Assembly: GCF_051014445.1 (NCBI RefSeq)
Contig: NW_027488368.1
Location: 8,246,001-8,310,000 of the forward strand
DNA length: 64,000 nt
Reading direction: 5' to 3'
DNA from: Colletes latitarsis
Lineage: Eukaryota; Arthropoda; Insecta; Hymenoptera; Colletidae
A program made the translations under genes and the position numbers. Below, in pieces: positions 13,253-26,824 of the stretch. Under the pieces are notes generated by a model, which saw only the letters and a list, made by a program, of their open reading frames with translations, searched no databases and had not been told where the DNA came from. Within the stretch, counting starts at the first letter, position 1, and each line of letters begins with the position of its first letter.

Positions 13253-13599
13253 ATAACCAGCGTTATCCTGTAAAATACTAATCGGAACCAGCTTTTATTG
13301 ACTGTTTCTGTGTGGTACGGCATTACTACGTGATCCAAACCAGAAATATCCCAGGATCTGGCCAACAAGTATGCGAAAAAACCGAAAGTATGTGCCAGAT
13401 GATTGCAAATACCAGATCTAACCCAAACATAACCAGCGTTATCCTCCAAAATATTAATCGAAACGAGGCTTAATTGACTGTTTCGGTGTGGAACCACATT
13501 ACTACGTGATCCAAACCAGAAAAAGCCCAAGATCTGGCCAACAAGTATGCGAAAAATGCGAAAGTACGAGTCAGATCAGGGCAAATCCCAGACCTAACC

Positions 13600-15604
13600 G
13601 AGACATAACCGGCGTTATCCTCTAAAATATTAATCGCAACCAGGTTTAATTGACTGTTTCCGTGTGGTACCGCATTACTACGTGATCCAAACCAGAAAAA
13701 GCCCAAGATCTGGCCAACAGGTATGCGAAAAATGCGAAAGTACGAGCCAGATGAGGGCAAATACCAGACCTAACCCAGACAAAACCGGCGTTATCCTCTA
13801 AAATATTAATCTCAACCAGGTTTAATTGACTGTTTCGGTGTGGAACCACATTACTACGGGATCCAAATCAGTAACAGCGCTGGATCTGGGCTACAAGTAT
13901 GCGAAAAACGCGAAAGTATGTGCCAGATGATTGCAAATGCCAGACCTAACCCAGACATAACAGGCGTTATCCTCGAAAACATTAATCGCAACCAGGTTTA
14001 ATTGACTGCTTCGGTGTGGAACCACATTACTACGGGATCCAAATCAGAAAAAGCGCTGGATCTGGCCAACAAGTATGCGAAAAATGCGAAGGTACGAGCT
14101 TGATGAGGGCACATCCCAGAACTAACCCAGACATAACCGGCGTTATCCTCTAAAATATTAGTCGCAACCAGGTTTAATTGACTGTTTCGGTGTGGTACCA
14201 CATTAGTACGTGATCCAAACCAGAAAAAGGCCAAGATCTGGCGAACAAGTATGCGAAAAATGCGAAAGTTCGTGCCAGATGAGGGCAAATACCAGACCTA
14301 ACCAAGACATAACCGGCGATATCTTCTAAAATATTAATCGGAACCAGCTTCTATCGACTGTTTCAGTGTGGTACTACATTACTCCGTGATCCAAACCAGA
14401 AAAAGGCCAAGATCTGGCCAACAAGTATGCGAAACATGCGAAAGTACGAGCCAGATGAGAGCAAATACTAGACCTAACCCAGACAAAACCGGCGTTATCC
14501 TCTAAAATACTAATCGGAACCAGGTTTAATTGACTGTTTCAGTGTGGTACCACATTACTACGTGATGCAAACCAGAGAAAGCCCAGGATGTGGCCAACAA
14601 GTGTGCGAAAAATGCGAAAGTACGATCCATATGAGGGCAAATCCCAGACCTAACCGAGACATAACCGGCGTTATCCTCTAAAATATTAATCGCAACCAGG
14701 TTTAATTGACTGTTTCATTGTAGTACCACATTACTACGTGGTCCAAGCCAGAACAAGGCCAAGATCTGGCCAACCAGTATACGCAAAATGCGAAATTACG
14801 AGCCATATGAGGGCAAATCCCAGACCTAACCGAGACATAACCGGCGTTATCCTCTAATATATTAATCGCAACCAGGTTTAATTGACTGTTTCAGTGTGGT
14901 AGCACATTACTACGTGGTCCAAGCCAGATAAAGGCCAGGATCTGGCCAACAAGTATGCGAGAAATGCGGAAGTACGAGCCAGATAAGGGCAAATCCCAGA
15001 CCTAACCTAGACATAATCGGCGTTATCCTCTAAAGTAATAATCGCAACCAGGTTTAATTGACTGTTTCGGTGTGGTACCGCATTACTACGTGATCCAAAC
15101 CAGAAAAAGGCCAGGATCTGTCCAACGAGTAAGCGAAAAATGCGAACGGACGAGCCAGATGAGGGCAAATACCAGACCTAACCCAGACATAACCGGCGTT
15201 ATCCTCTAAAATACTAATCGGAACCAGGTTTAAATGACTGTTTCAGTGTGGTACCACATTACTACGTGATGCAAACCAGAGAAAGCCCAGAATGTGGCCA
15301 ACAAGTGTGCGAAAAATGCGAAAGTACGATCCAGATGAGGGCAGATCCCAGACCTAACCGAGACATAGCCGGCGTTATCCTCTAAAATATTAATCGCTAC
15401 AAGGTTTAATTGGCTGTGTCGGAGTGGTACCGCATTACTGCGTGATCCAAACCAGAAAGAGCCCAGGATTTTGCCAACAAGTATGCGAAAAATGCGAGTG
15501 TACGAGCCAGATGATTGCAAATACCATAACTATCCCAGATATAACCAGCGTTATCCTCTAAAATACTAATCGGAACCAGCTTCTATTGACTGTTTCAGTG
15601 TGGT
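13600..15604 (+). repeat. Triplicated block, copy 1
   Basis: This block recurs at 18170 (distance 4570, which is 26 monomers minus the 6 bp lost in the 170-bp monomer at 16597) and at 20617. Markers are gggctacaag/gggcaacaag, tattagtcgc, gcgaaacatgcg, gatgtggccaacaagtgtg, gtatacgcaaaatgcg and cctctaaagtaataatcg. Confidence 0.9.
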
Positions 15605-15711
15605 ACTACATTACTACGTGATCCAAACCAGAAAAACCCATGGATCTGGCCAACAAGTATGCGAAAAATGCGAAAGTACGAGCCAGATGAGGGCAAATAC
15701 AACACCCAACC

Positions 15712-16879
15712 CAGACATAACCGGCGTTATCCTCGAAAACATTGATCGCAACCAGGTTTAATTGACTGCTTCGGTGTGGTACCGCAATAGTACGTGATCC
15801 AAACCAGTAAAAGCCCAGGATCTTGCCAACAAGTATGCGAAAAATGCGAAGGTACGAGCCAGATGAAGGCAAATCCCAGACCTAACCGAGACATAACCGG
15901 CGTTATCCTCTATAATATTAATCGCAACCAGCTTTAATAGACTGTTTCGGTGTGGTACCGCATTACTACGTGATCCAAACCAGAAAAAGGCCAGGATCTG
16001 ACCAACAAGTATGCGAAAAATGCGAAAGTACGAGCCAGATGAGGGCAAATACCAGACCTAACACAGACATAACCGGCGTTATCCTCTAAAATGCTAATCG
16101 CAACCAGCTTTTATTGACTGTTTTGGTGTAGTACCGCATTACTACTTGGTCCAAGCCAGAAAAAGGCCAGGATCTGGCCAACAAGTAAGCGAAAAATGCG
16201 AAAGTACGAGACAGATGAGGGCAAATCCCAGACCTAACCGAGACATAACCGGCGTTATCCTCTATAATATTAATCGCAACCAGCTTTAATAGACTGTTTC
16301 GGTGTGGTACCGCATTACTACGTGATCCAAACCAGAAAAAACCCAGGACCTGCCCCACAAGTATGCGAAAAACGAGAAAGTATGAGCCAGATGAAGGCAA
16401 ATCCCAGACCTAACCGAGACATAACCGGCGTTATCCTCTATAATATTAATCGCAACCAGCTTTAATAGACTGTTTCGGTGTGGTACTGCATTACTACGTG
16501 ATCCAAACCAGAAAAAACCCAGGATCTGCCTAACAAGTATGCGAAAAACGAGAAAGTATGAGCCAGATGATTGCAAATACCAGAACTGACCCAGACATAA
16601 CCAGCGTTATCCTCTAAAATACTAATCGGAACCAGCTTTTATTGACAGTGTGGTACCACATTTCTACGTGGTCCAAGCCCGAAAAAGGCCAGCATCTGGC
16701 CAACAAGTATGTGAAAAATACCAAAGCACGAGCCAGATGAGGGCAAATACCAGACCTAACCCAGACATAACCGGCGTTATCCTCTAAAATATTAATCGCA
16801 ACCAGGTTTAATTGACAGTTTCGGTGTGGTACCGCATTACTACGTGATCCAAACCAGAAAATGGCCAGGATCTGGCCTA
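15712..16879 (+). repeat. Paired block, short copy
   Basis: Recurs at 23572-25091. The distance steps through 7860, 8036 and 8212 bp, so the other copy holds two extra whole monomers at separate places. Markers are cctcgaaaacattgatcg, cctctataatattaatcg, agctttaatagac and the 170-bp monomer. Confidence 0.88.
16597..16766 (+). repeat. 170-bp monomer (6-bp deletion), copy 1
   Basis: The sequence attgac/agtgtgg at 16646/16647 lacks the tgtttc normally present. The spacing of monomer starts is exactly 170. Confidence 0.9.
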
Positions 16880-18169
16880 CAAGTAAGCTAAAAATGCGAA
16901 AGTACGAGCCAGATGTGGGCAAATCGCAGACCTAACCGAGACATAACCAGCGTTATCCTCTAAAATATTAATCGAAACCAGGTTTAATTGACTGTTTTGG
17001 TATGCAACGTCATTATTACAGGATCCAAACCAGAAAAAACCCAGCATCTGGCCAACAAGTATGCGAAAAATGCGAAAGCACGAGCCAGATGAGGGCAAAT
17101 ATCAGACCTAACCCAGACATAACCGGCGTTATTCTCTAAAATATTTATCACAACCAGGTTTAATTGACTGTTTCGGTGCGAAGCCACATTAGTACGGGAT
17201 CCAAACCAGAAAAAACCCAGGATCTGGCCAACCAGTATGCGAAAAATGCCAAAGCACGAGCCAGATGAGGGCAAATACCAGACCTAACCCAGACATAACC
17301 GGCGTTATCCTCTAAAATATTAATCGCAACCAGGTTTCATTGACTGTTTCGGTGCGGTACCGCATTACTACTTGGTCCAAGCCAGAAAAAGGCCAGGATC
17401 TGGCCAACAAGTATGCGAAAAATGCGAAAGTACGAGCCAGATGAGGGCAAATACCAGACATAACCCAGACATAACCGGCGTTATCCTCTAAAATATTAAT
17501 CGCAACGAGGTTTAATTGACTGTTTGAGTGTGGTCCCACATTACTATTTGGTCCAAGCCAGAAAAAGGCCAGGGTCTGGCCAACAAGTATGCGAGAAATG
17601 CGAAAGTACGAGCCAGATGTGGGCAAATCGCTGACCTAGCCGAGACATAACCGGCTTTATCCTCTAAAATATTAATCGCAACCAGGTTTAATTAACTGTT
17701 TCGGTGTGGTACCGCATTACTACGTGATACAGACCGGAAAAAGGCCAGGATCTGGCCAACAAGTATGCGAAAAATGCGAAAGTACGAGACAAACGAGGGC
17801 AAATACCAGACCTAACCCAGACATAACCGGCGTTATCCTCTAAAATATTAATCGCAACCAGGTTTCATTGACTGTTTCGGTGCGGTACCGCATTACTACT
17901 TGGTCCAAGCCAGAAAAAGGCCAGGATCTGCCCAACTAGCATGCGAAAAACGCGAAAGTATGGGCCAGATGATTGCAAATACCGGAACTAACCCAGACGT
18001 AACCAGCGTTATCCTCTAAAATACTAATCGGAACCAGCTTTCATTGACTGTTTCAGTGTGGTACCACATTACTACGTGATCCAAATCAGAAAAAGCCCAG
18101 GATCTGGCCAACAAGTATGCGAAAAATACGAAAGTACGAGCCAGATGAGGGCAAATCCCAGACCTAACC
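16880..18169 (+). repeat. Monomers linking the paired and triplicated blocks
   Basis: About 16971-17431 is a copy of 6178-6638, carrying tatgcaacgtc and cgaagccacattagtacg. The rest (17432-18169) consists of ordinary monomers with no close duplicate that I could see in the window. Confidence 0.75.
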
Positions 18170-20174
18170 GAGACATAACCGGCGTTATCCTCTGAAATAT
18201 TAATCGCAACCAGGTTTAATTGACTGTTTCCGTGTGGTACCGCATTACTACGTGATCCAAACCAGAAAAAGCCCAAGATCTGGGCAACAGGTATGCGAAA
18301 AATGCGAAAGTACGAGCCAGATGAGGGCATATACCAGACCTAACCCAGACAAAACCGGCGTTATCCTCTAAAATATTAATCTCAACCAGGTTTAATTGAC
18401 TGTTTCGGTGTGGAACCACATTACTACGGGATCCAAATCAGTAACAGCGCTGGATCTGGGCAACAAGTATGCGAAAAACGCGAAAGTATGTGCCAGATGA
18501 TTGCAAATGCCAGACCTAACCCAGACATAACAGGCGTTATCCTCGAAAACATTAATCGCAACCAGGTTTAATTGACTGCTTCGGTGTGGAACCACATTAC
18601 TACGGGATCCAAATCAGAAAAAGCGCTGGATCTGGCCAACAAGTATGCGAAAAATGCGAAGGTACGAGCTTGATGAGGGCACATCCCAGAACTAACCCAG
18701 ACATAACCGGCGTTATCCTCTAAAATATTAGTCGCAACCAGGTTTAATTGACTGTTTCGGTGTGGTACCACATTAGTACGTGATCCAAACCAGAAAAAGG
18801 CCAAGATCTGGCGAACAAGTATGCGAAAAATGCGGAAGTTCGAGCCAGATGAGGGCAAATACCAGACCTAACCAAGACATAACCGGCGATATCTTCTAAA
18901 ATATTAATCGGAACCAGCTTCTATTGACTGTTTCAGTGTGGTACTACATTACTCCGTGATCCAAACCAGAAAAAGGCCAAGATCTGGCCAACAAGTATGC
19001 GAAACATGCGAAAGTACGAGCCAGATGAGGGCAAATACTAGACCTAACCCAGACAAAACCGGCGTTATCCTCTAAAATACTAATCGGAACCAGGTTTAAT
19101 TGACTGTTTCAGTGTGGTACCACATTACTACGTGATGCAAACCAGAGAAAGCCCAGGATGTGGCCAACAAGTGTGCGAAAAATGCGAAAGTACGATCCAT
19201 ATGAGGGCAAATCCCAGACCTAACCGAGACATAACCGGCGTTATCCTCTAAAATATTAATCGCAACCAGGTTTAATTGACTGTTTCATTGTAGTACCACA
19301 TTACTACGTGGTCCAAGCAAGGACAAGGCCAAGATCTGGCCAACCAGTATACGCAAAATGCGAAATTACGAGCCATATGAGGGCAAATCCCAGACCTAAC
19401 CGAGACATAACCGGCGTTATCCTCTAATATATTTATCGCAACCAGGTTTAATTGACTGTTTTAGTGTGGTAGCACATTACTACGTGGTCCAAGCCAGATA
19501 AAGGCCAGGATCTGGCCAACAAGTATGCGAGAAATGCGGAAGTACGAGCCAGATAAGGGCAAATCCCAGACCTAACCTAGACATAATCGGCGTTATCCTC
19601 TAAAGTAATAATCGCAACCAGGTTTAATTGACTGTTTCGGTGTGGTACCGCATTACTACGTGATCCAAACCAGAAAAAGGCCAGGATCTGTCCAACGAGT
19701 AAGCGAAAAATGCGAACGGACGAGCCAGATGAGGGCAAATACCAGACCTTACCCAGACATATCCGGCGTTATCCTCTAAAATACTAATCGGAACCAGGTT
19801 TAAATGACTGTTTCAGTGTGGTACCACATTACTACGTGTTGCAAACCAGAGAAAGCCCAGGATGTGGCCAACAAGTGTGCGAAAAATGCGAAAGTACGAT
19901 CCAGATGAGGGCAGATCCCAGACCTAACCGAGACATAGCCGGCGTTATCCTCTAAAATATTAATCGCTACAAGGTTTAATTGGCTGTGTCGGAGTGGTAC
20001 CGCATTACTGCGTGATCCAAACCAGAAAGAGCCCAGGATTTTGCCAACAAGTATGCGAAAAATGCGAGTGTACGAGCCAGATGATTGCAAATACCATAAC
20101 TATCCCAGATATAACCAGCGTTATCCTCTAAAATACTAATCGGAACCAGCTTCTATTGACTGCTTCAGTGTGGT
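18170..20174 (+). repeat. Triplicated block, copy 2
   Basis: Nearly identical to 13600-15604 over about 2.0 kb with scattered substitutions such as the caaggacaagg change near 19318. The ends are placed where the neighbouring monomers stop matching. Confidence 0.9.
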
Positions 20175-20285
20175 ACCACATTACTACGTGATCCAAATCA
20201 GAAAAAGCCCAGGATCTGGCCAACAAGTATGCGAAAAATACGAAAGTACGAGCCAGATGAGGGCAAATCCCAGACCTAACCGAGA

Positions 20286-20407
20286 TCTGTGTGAAACCAC
20301 ATTACTACGGGATTCAAACAAGAAAAAACGCAGGATCTGGTCAACAGTTATGCGAAAAACGCGAAAGTATGTGCCAGATGATTGCAAATACCAGAACTAA
20401 CCCAGAC
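20286..20407 (+). repeat. Truncated monomer with 55-bp deletion, copy 5
   Basis: Same junction at 20285/20286. It lies between copies 2 and 3 of the triplicated block and explains why those copies are 2409 bp apart (13 x 176 + 121). Confidence 0.92.
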
Positions 20408-20616
20408 ATAACCAGCGTTATCCTCTAAAATACTAATCGGAACCAGCTTTTATTGACTGTTTCTGTGTGGTACGGCATTACTACGTGATCCAAACCAGAA
20501 ATATCCCAGGATCTGGCCAACAAGTATGCGAAAAAAGCGAAAGTATGTGCCAGATGATTGCAAATACCAGATCTAACCCAAACATAACCAGCGTTATCCT
20601 CCAAAATATTAATCGA

Positions 20617-22118
20617 AACGAGGTTTAATTGACTGTTTCCGTGTGGTACCGCATTACTACGTGATCCAAACCAGAAAAAGCCCAAGATCTGGGCAACAGG
20701 TATGCGAAAAATGCGAAAGTACGAGCCAGATGAGGGCATATACCAGACCTAACCCAGACAAAACCGGCGTTATCCTCTAAAATATTAATCTCAACCAGGT
20801 TTAATTGACTGTTTCGGTGTGGAACCACATTACTACGGGATCCAAATCAGTAACAGCGCTGGATCTGGGCAACAAGTATGCGAAAAACGCGAAAGTATGT
20901 GCCAGATGATTGCAAATGCCAGACCTAAACCAGACATAACAGGCGTTATCCTCGAAAACATTAATCGCAACCAGGTTTAATTGACTGCTTCGGTGTGGAA
21001 CCACATTACTACGGGATCCAAATCAGAAAAAGCGCTGGATCTGGCCAACAAGTATGCGAAAAATGCGAAGGTACGAGCTTGATGAGGGCACATCCCAGAA
21101 CTAACCCAGACATAACCGGCGTTATCCTCTAAAATATTAGTCGCAACCAGGTTTAATTGACTGTTTCGGTGTGGTACCACATTAGTACGTGATCCAAACC
21201 AGAAAAAGGCCAAGATCTGGCGAACAAGTGTGCGAAAAATGCGGAAGTTCGAGCCAGATGAGGGCAAATACCAGACCTAACCAAGACATAACCGGCGATA
21301 TCTTCTAAAATATTAATCGGAACCAGCTTCTATTGACTGTTTCAGTGTGGTACTACATTACTCCGTGATCCAAACCAGAAAAAGGCCAAGATCTGGCCAA
21401 CAAGTATGCGAAACATGCGAAAGTACGAGCCAGATGAGGGCAAATACTAGACCTAACCCAGACAAAACCGGCGTTATCCTCTAAAATACTAATCGGAACC
21501 AGGTTTAATTGACTGTTTCAGTGTGGTACCACATTACTACGTGATGCATACCAGAGAAAGCCCAGGATGTGGCCAACAAGTGTGCGAAAAATGCGAAAGT
21601 ACGATCCATATGAGGGCAAATCCCAGACCTAACCGAGACATAACCGGCGTTATCCTCTAAAATATTAATCGCAACCAGGTTTAATTGACTGTTTCATTGT
21701 AGTACCACATTACTACGTGGCCCAAGCCAGGACAAGGCCAAGATCTGGCCAACCAGTATACGCAAAATGCGAAATTACGAGCCATATGAGGGCAAATCCC
21801 AGACCTAACCGAGACATAACCGGCGTTATCCTCTAATATATTAATCGCAACCAGGTTTAATTGACTGTTTTAGTGTGGTAGCACATTACTACGTGGTCCA
21901 AGCCAGATAAAGGCCAGGATCTGGCCAACAAGTATGCGAGAAATGCGGAAGTACGAGCCAGATAAGGGCAAATCCCAGACCTAACCTAGACATAATCGGC
22001 GTTATCCTCTAAAGTAATAATCGCAACCAGGTTTAATTGACTGTTTCGGTGTGGTACCGCATTACTACGTGATCCAAACCAGAAAAAGGCCAGGATCTGT
22101 CCAACGAGTAAGCGAAAA
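20617..22118 (+). repeat. Triplicated block, copy 3 (shorter)
   Basis: Matches 18208-19709 at 2409 bp. The match stops after the marker ctgtccaacgagtaagcg, where copy 2 reads gcgaacgga and this copy reverts to the common gcgaaagta. Confidence 0.9.
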
Positions 22119-23571
22119 ATGCGAAAGTACGAGCCAGATGAGGGCAAATACAACACCTAACCGAGACATAACCGGCGTTATCCACTAAAATATTAATCGC
22201 AACCAGGTTTAATTGACTGTTTCGGAGTGGTACCGCATTACTACGTGATCCAAACCAGAAAAAACCCAGGATCTGGCCAACATGTATGCGAAAAGCGCGA
22301 AAGTATGAGCCAGATGTGGGCAAATCCCAGAACTAACCAAGACATACCCGGCGTTATCCTCTAAAATATTAATCGCAACAAGGTTTAATTGGCTGTGTCG
22401 GTGTGGTACCGCATCACTGCGTGATCCAAACCAGAAAGAGCCCAGGATTTTGCGAACCAGTATACGCAAAATGCGAAAGTACGAGCCAGATGAGGGCAAA
22501 TCCCGGACCTACCGGAGACATAACCGGCGTTATCCTCAATAATATTAATCGCAACCAGGTTTAATTGACTGTTTCGGTGTGGTACCGCATTACTGCGTGA
22601 TCCAAACCAGAAAAAACCCAGGATCTGGCCAACATGTATGCGAAAAGCGCGAAAGTATGAGCCAGATGATTGCAAATACCAGATCTAACCCAGACAAAAC
22701 CAGCGTTATCATCTAAAATGCTAATCGGAACCAGCTTTTGTTGACTGTTTCCGTGTGGTACCGCATCACTACGTGATCCAAACCAGAAAGAGGCCAGGAT
22801 CTGGCCACCAAGTATGCGAAAAATGCGAAAGTACGAGCCAGATGAGGGCAAATACCAGAACGAATACAGACATAACCGGCGTTATCCTCTAAAATATTAA
22901 TCGCAACCAGGTTTAATTGACTGTTTCGTTGAGGAACCACATTACTACGGGATCCAAACCAGAAAAAAACCCAGGATCTGGCCAACAAGTATGCGAAACA
23001 TGCGAAAGTATGAGCCAGATGATTGCAAATACCTGAACTAACCCAGACATAACCGGCGTTATCCACTAAAATATTAATCGGAACCAGGTTTGATTGACTG
23101 TTTCAGTGTAGTACCACATTACTACGTGGTCCAAGCCAAAGCAAGGCCAAGATCTGGCCAACCAGTATACGCAAAATGCGAAAGTACGAGCCAGATGAGG
23201 GCAAATCCCAGACCTAACCGAGACATAACCGGCGTTATCCTCTATAATATTAATCGCAACCAGGTTTAATTGACTGTTTCGGTGTGGTACCGCATTACTG
23301 CGTGATCCAAAGCAGAAAAAACCCAGGATCTGGCCAACATGTATGCGAAAAACGTGAACGTACGAGACAGATGAGGGCAAATGCCAGACCTAACCAAGAC
23401 ATAACCGGCGTTATCCTTTAAAATATTAATCGCAACCAGGTTTAATTGACTGTTTCGGTGTGGTACCGCATTACTACGTGATCCAAACCAGAAGAAGCCC
23501 AGGATGTGGCCAACAAGTATGCGAAAAATGCGAAAGTATGAGCCAGATGATTGCAAATACCAGACCCAACC
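22119..23571 (+). repeat. Mixed monomers between blocks
   Basis: About eight monomers. Several share the aacatgtatgcgaaaagcgcg and gtatacgcaaaatgcg markers with each other and with the triplicated block, but there is no long duplicate. A single-base insertion in an A run near 22970 shifts one monomer. Confidence 0.7.
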
Positions 23572-25091
23572 CAGACATAACCGGCGTTATCCTCGAAAAC
23601 ATTGATCGCAACCAGGTTTAATTGACTGCTTCGGTGTGGTACCGCAATAGTACGTGATCCAAACCAGTAAAAGCCCAGGATCTTGCCAACAAGTATGCGA
23701 AAAATGCGAAGGTACGAGCCAGATGAAGGCAAATCCCAGACCTAACCGAGACATAACCGGCGTTATCCTCTATAATATTAATCGCAACCAGCTTTAATAG
23801 ACTGTTTCGGTGTGGTACTGCATTACTACGTGATCCAAACCAGAAAAAACCCAGGATCTGCCCAACAAGTATGCGAAAAACGAGAAAGTATGAGCCAGAT
23901 GAGGGCTAATACCAGACCTAACCCAGACATAACCGGCGTTATCCTCTATAATATTAATCGCAACCAGCTTTAATAGACTGTTTCGGTGTGGTACCGCATT
24001 ACTACGTGATCCAAACCAGAAAAAGGCCAGGATCTGACCAACAAGTATGCGAAAAATGCGAAAGTACGAGCCAGATGAGGGCAAATACCAGACCTAACAC
24101 AGACATAACCGGCGTTATCCTCTAAAATGCTAATCGCAACCAGCTTTTATTGACTGTTTTGGTGTAGTACCGCATTACTACTTGGTCCAAGCCAGAAAAA
24201 GGCCAGGATCTGGCCAACAAGTAAGCGAAAAATGCGAAAGTACGAGACAGATGAGGGCAAATCCCAGACCTAACCGAGACATAACCGGCGTTATCCTCTA
24301 TAATATTAATCGCAACCAGCTTTAATTGACTGTTTCGGTGTGGTACCGCATTACTACGTGATCCAAACCAGAAAAAACCCAGGACCTGCCCAACAAGTAT
24401 GCGAAAAACGAGAAAGTATGAGCCAGATGAGGGCTAATACCTGACCTAACCCAGACATAACCGGCGTTATCCTCTAAAATATTAATCGCAACCAGGTTTA
24501 ACTGACTGTTTCGGTGTGGTACCGCATTACTACGTGATCCAAACCAGAAAAAACCCAGGATGTGGCCAACAAGTATGCGAAAAATGCGAAAGTACGAGCC
24601 AGATGAAGGCAAATCCCAGACCTAACCGAGACCTAACCGGCGTTATCCTCTATAATATTAATCGCAACCAGCTTTAATAGACTGTTTCGGTGTGGTACTG
24701 CATTACTACGTGATCCAAACCAGAAAAAACCCAGGATCTGCCCAACAAGTATGCGAAAAACGAGAAAGTATGAGCCAGATGATTGCAAATACCAGAACTG
24801 ACCCAGACATAACCAGCGTTATCCTCTAAAATACTAATCGGAACCAGCTTTTATTGACAGTGTGGTACCACATTTCTACGTGCTCCAAGCCCGAAAAAGG
24901 CCAGCATCTGGCCAACAAGTATGTGAAAAATACCAAAGCACGAGCCAGATGAGGGCAAATACCAGACCTAACCCAGACATAACCGGCGTTATCCTCTAAA
25001 ATATTAATCGCAACCAGGTTTAATTGACAGTTTCGGTGTGGTACCGCATTACTACGTGATCCAAACCAGAAAATGGCCAGGATCTGGCCAG
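23572..25091 (+). repeat. Paired block, long copy
   Basis: Second copy of 15712-16879, longer by 352 bp, which is two monomers. The additional units carry the same cctctataatatt and agctttaatagac markers, so they were duplicated within the block. Confidence 0.88.
24809..24978 (+). repeat. 170-bp monomer (6-bp deletion), copy 2
   Basis: Junction attgac/agtgtgg at 24858/24859 is identical to the one at 16646/16647. Confidence 0.9.
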
Positions 25092-26824
25092 AAAGAATGC
25101 GAAAAATGCGAAAGTACGAGCCAGATGTGGACAAATCCCAGAGCTACTCGAGACATAGCCGGCGTTATCCTCTAAAATATTAATCGCAACCAGGTTTAAT
25201 TGACTGTTTCAGTGTGGCAACACATTACTACGTGATCCAAACCAGAAAAAGCCCAGGATCCGGCCAACAAGAATGCGAAAAATGCGAAAGTACGAGCCAG
25301 ATGAGGGCAAATACCAGACCTAACCGAGACATTACCGGCGTTATCCTATAATATATTAATCGCAACCAGGTTTAATCGCCTCTTTCGGTGTGGTACCGCA
25401 TTACTACGTGATCCAAACCAGAAAAAGCCCAGGATCTGGCCAACAAGTAATGCGAAAAATGCGAAAGTATGAGCCAGATGAGGGCAAATCCCAGACCTAA
25501 CCTAGACATAACCGGCGTTATCCTCTAAAATATTAATCGCAACCAGGTTTAGCTGACGGTTTCGGTGTGGTACCACACTACTACGTGGTCCAATCCGGAA
25601 AAAGGCCAGGATCCGGCCAACAAGAATGCGAAAAATGCGAAAGTACGAGCCAGATGAGGGTAAATACCAGACCTAACCTAGACATAACCGGCCTTATCCT
25701 CTAAAATATTAATCGGAACCAGGATTATTTGACTGTTTCAGTGTGGTACCACATTACTGCCATGCCAAGGCCAGAAAAAGGCCAGGATCTGGCCAACAAG
25801 TATGCGAAAAACGCGAAAGTATGAGCCAGAAGATTGCAAAACCGGAACTAACCCAGACATAACCAGCATTATCCTCTAAAATATTATTCGCAACCAGGGT
25901 TAATTGACTGTTTCGGTGTGGTACCACATTACTACGTGGTCCAAGCCAGAAAAAGGCCAGGATCTGGTCAAAAAGTATGCGAGAAATGCGAATGTACGAG
26001 CCAAATGATTGCAAATCCCAGATCTAACCGAGACATAACCGGCGTTATCCTGTAAAATATTAATCGCAACCAGGTTTCATTGACTGTTTCGGTGTGGTAC
26101 CGCATTACTACCTGGTCGAAGCCAGAAAGAGGCCAGGATCTGAACAACAAGTATGCGAAAAATGCGAAAGTACGAGCCAGATGATTGCTAATACCAGAAC
26201 TAACCCAAACGTAACCAGCGTTATCCTCCAAACTATTAATCGGAACCAGCTATTATTGACTGTTTCAGTGTGGTACCACAGTACTACGTGATCCAAACCA
26301 GAAAAAACCCAGGATCTGCCCAACAAGTACGCGAAAAACGCGAAAGTATGAGCCAGATGATTGCAGATACCAGAACTAACCCAAACATAACCAGCGTTAT
26401 CCTCCAAAATATTAATCGCAACCTGGTTTAATTGACTGTTTCGGTGTGGAACCACATTACTACGTGATCCAAACCAGAAAAAAACCAGGATCTGCCCAAC
26501 AAGTATGCGAAAAACGCGAAAGTATGAGCCAGATGAATGCAAATACCAGAACTATACCAGACATAACCAGCGTTATCCTCTAAAATATTACTCGCAACCA
26601 GATTTAATTGACTGTTTCGGTTTGGTACCACATTACTACGTGGTCCAAGCCAGAAAAAGGCCAGGATCTGGCCAACAAGTATGCGAAAATCGCGAAAGTA
26701 TGAGCCAGAAGATTGCAAAACCGGAACTAACCCAGACATAACCAGCGTTATCCTCTGAAATATTAATCGCAACCAGGTTTAATTGACTGTTTCGGTGTGG
26801 AACCACATTACTGCCATGTCAAAG
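25092..26824 (+). repeat. Less ordered satellite stretch
   Basis: About ten monomers with more variation. Parts resemble later DNA: the cattaccggcgttatc and ataatatatt piece near 25330 matches 27265 at 1935 bp, and about 25840-26100 matches 27420-27680 at 1583 bp. It looks like an older flank of the next large duplication. No gene or inserted element is visible. Confidence 0.75.

Larger units (their letters stand above)
11960..13599 (+). repeat. Recombined third copy of the left-end block
   Basis: From 12029 this follows the window start at a distance of 12028 bp. Around 12600 it switches to the monomer type found at 5093-5330, then near 12960 to the type at 2041/4632 (tcatctaaaatgc), and from about 13137 to the 5330 series. 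It carries two truncated monomers only 297 bp apart, where the other blocks have one. Confidence 0.8.
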
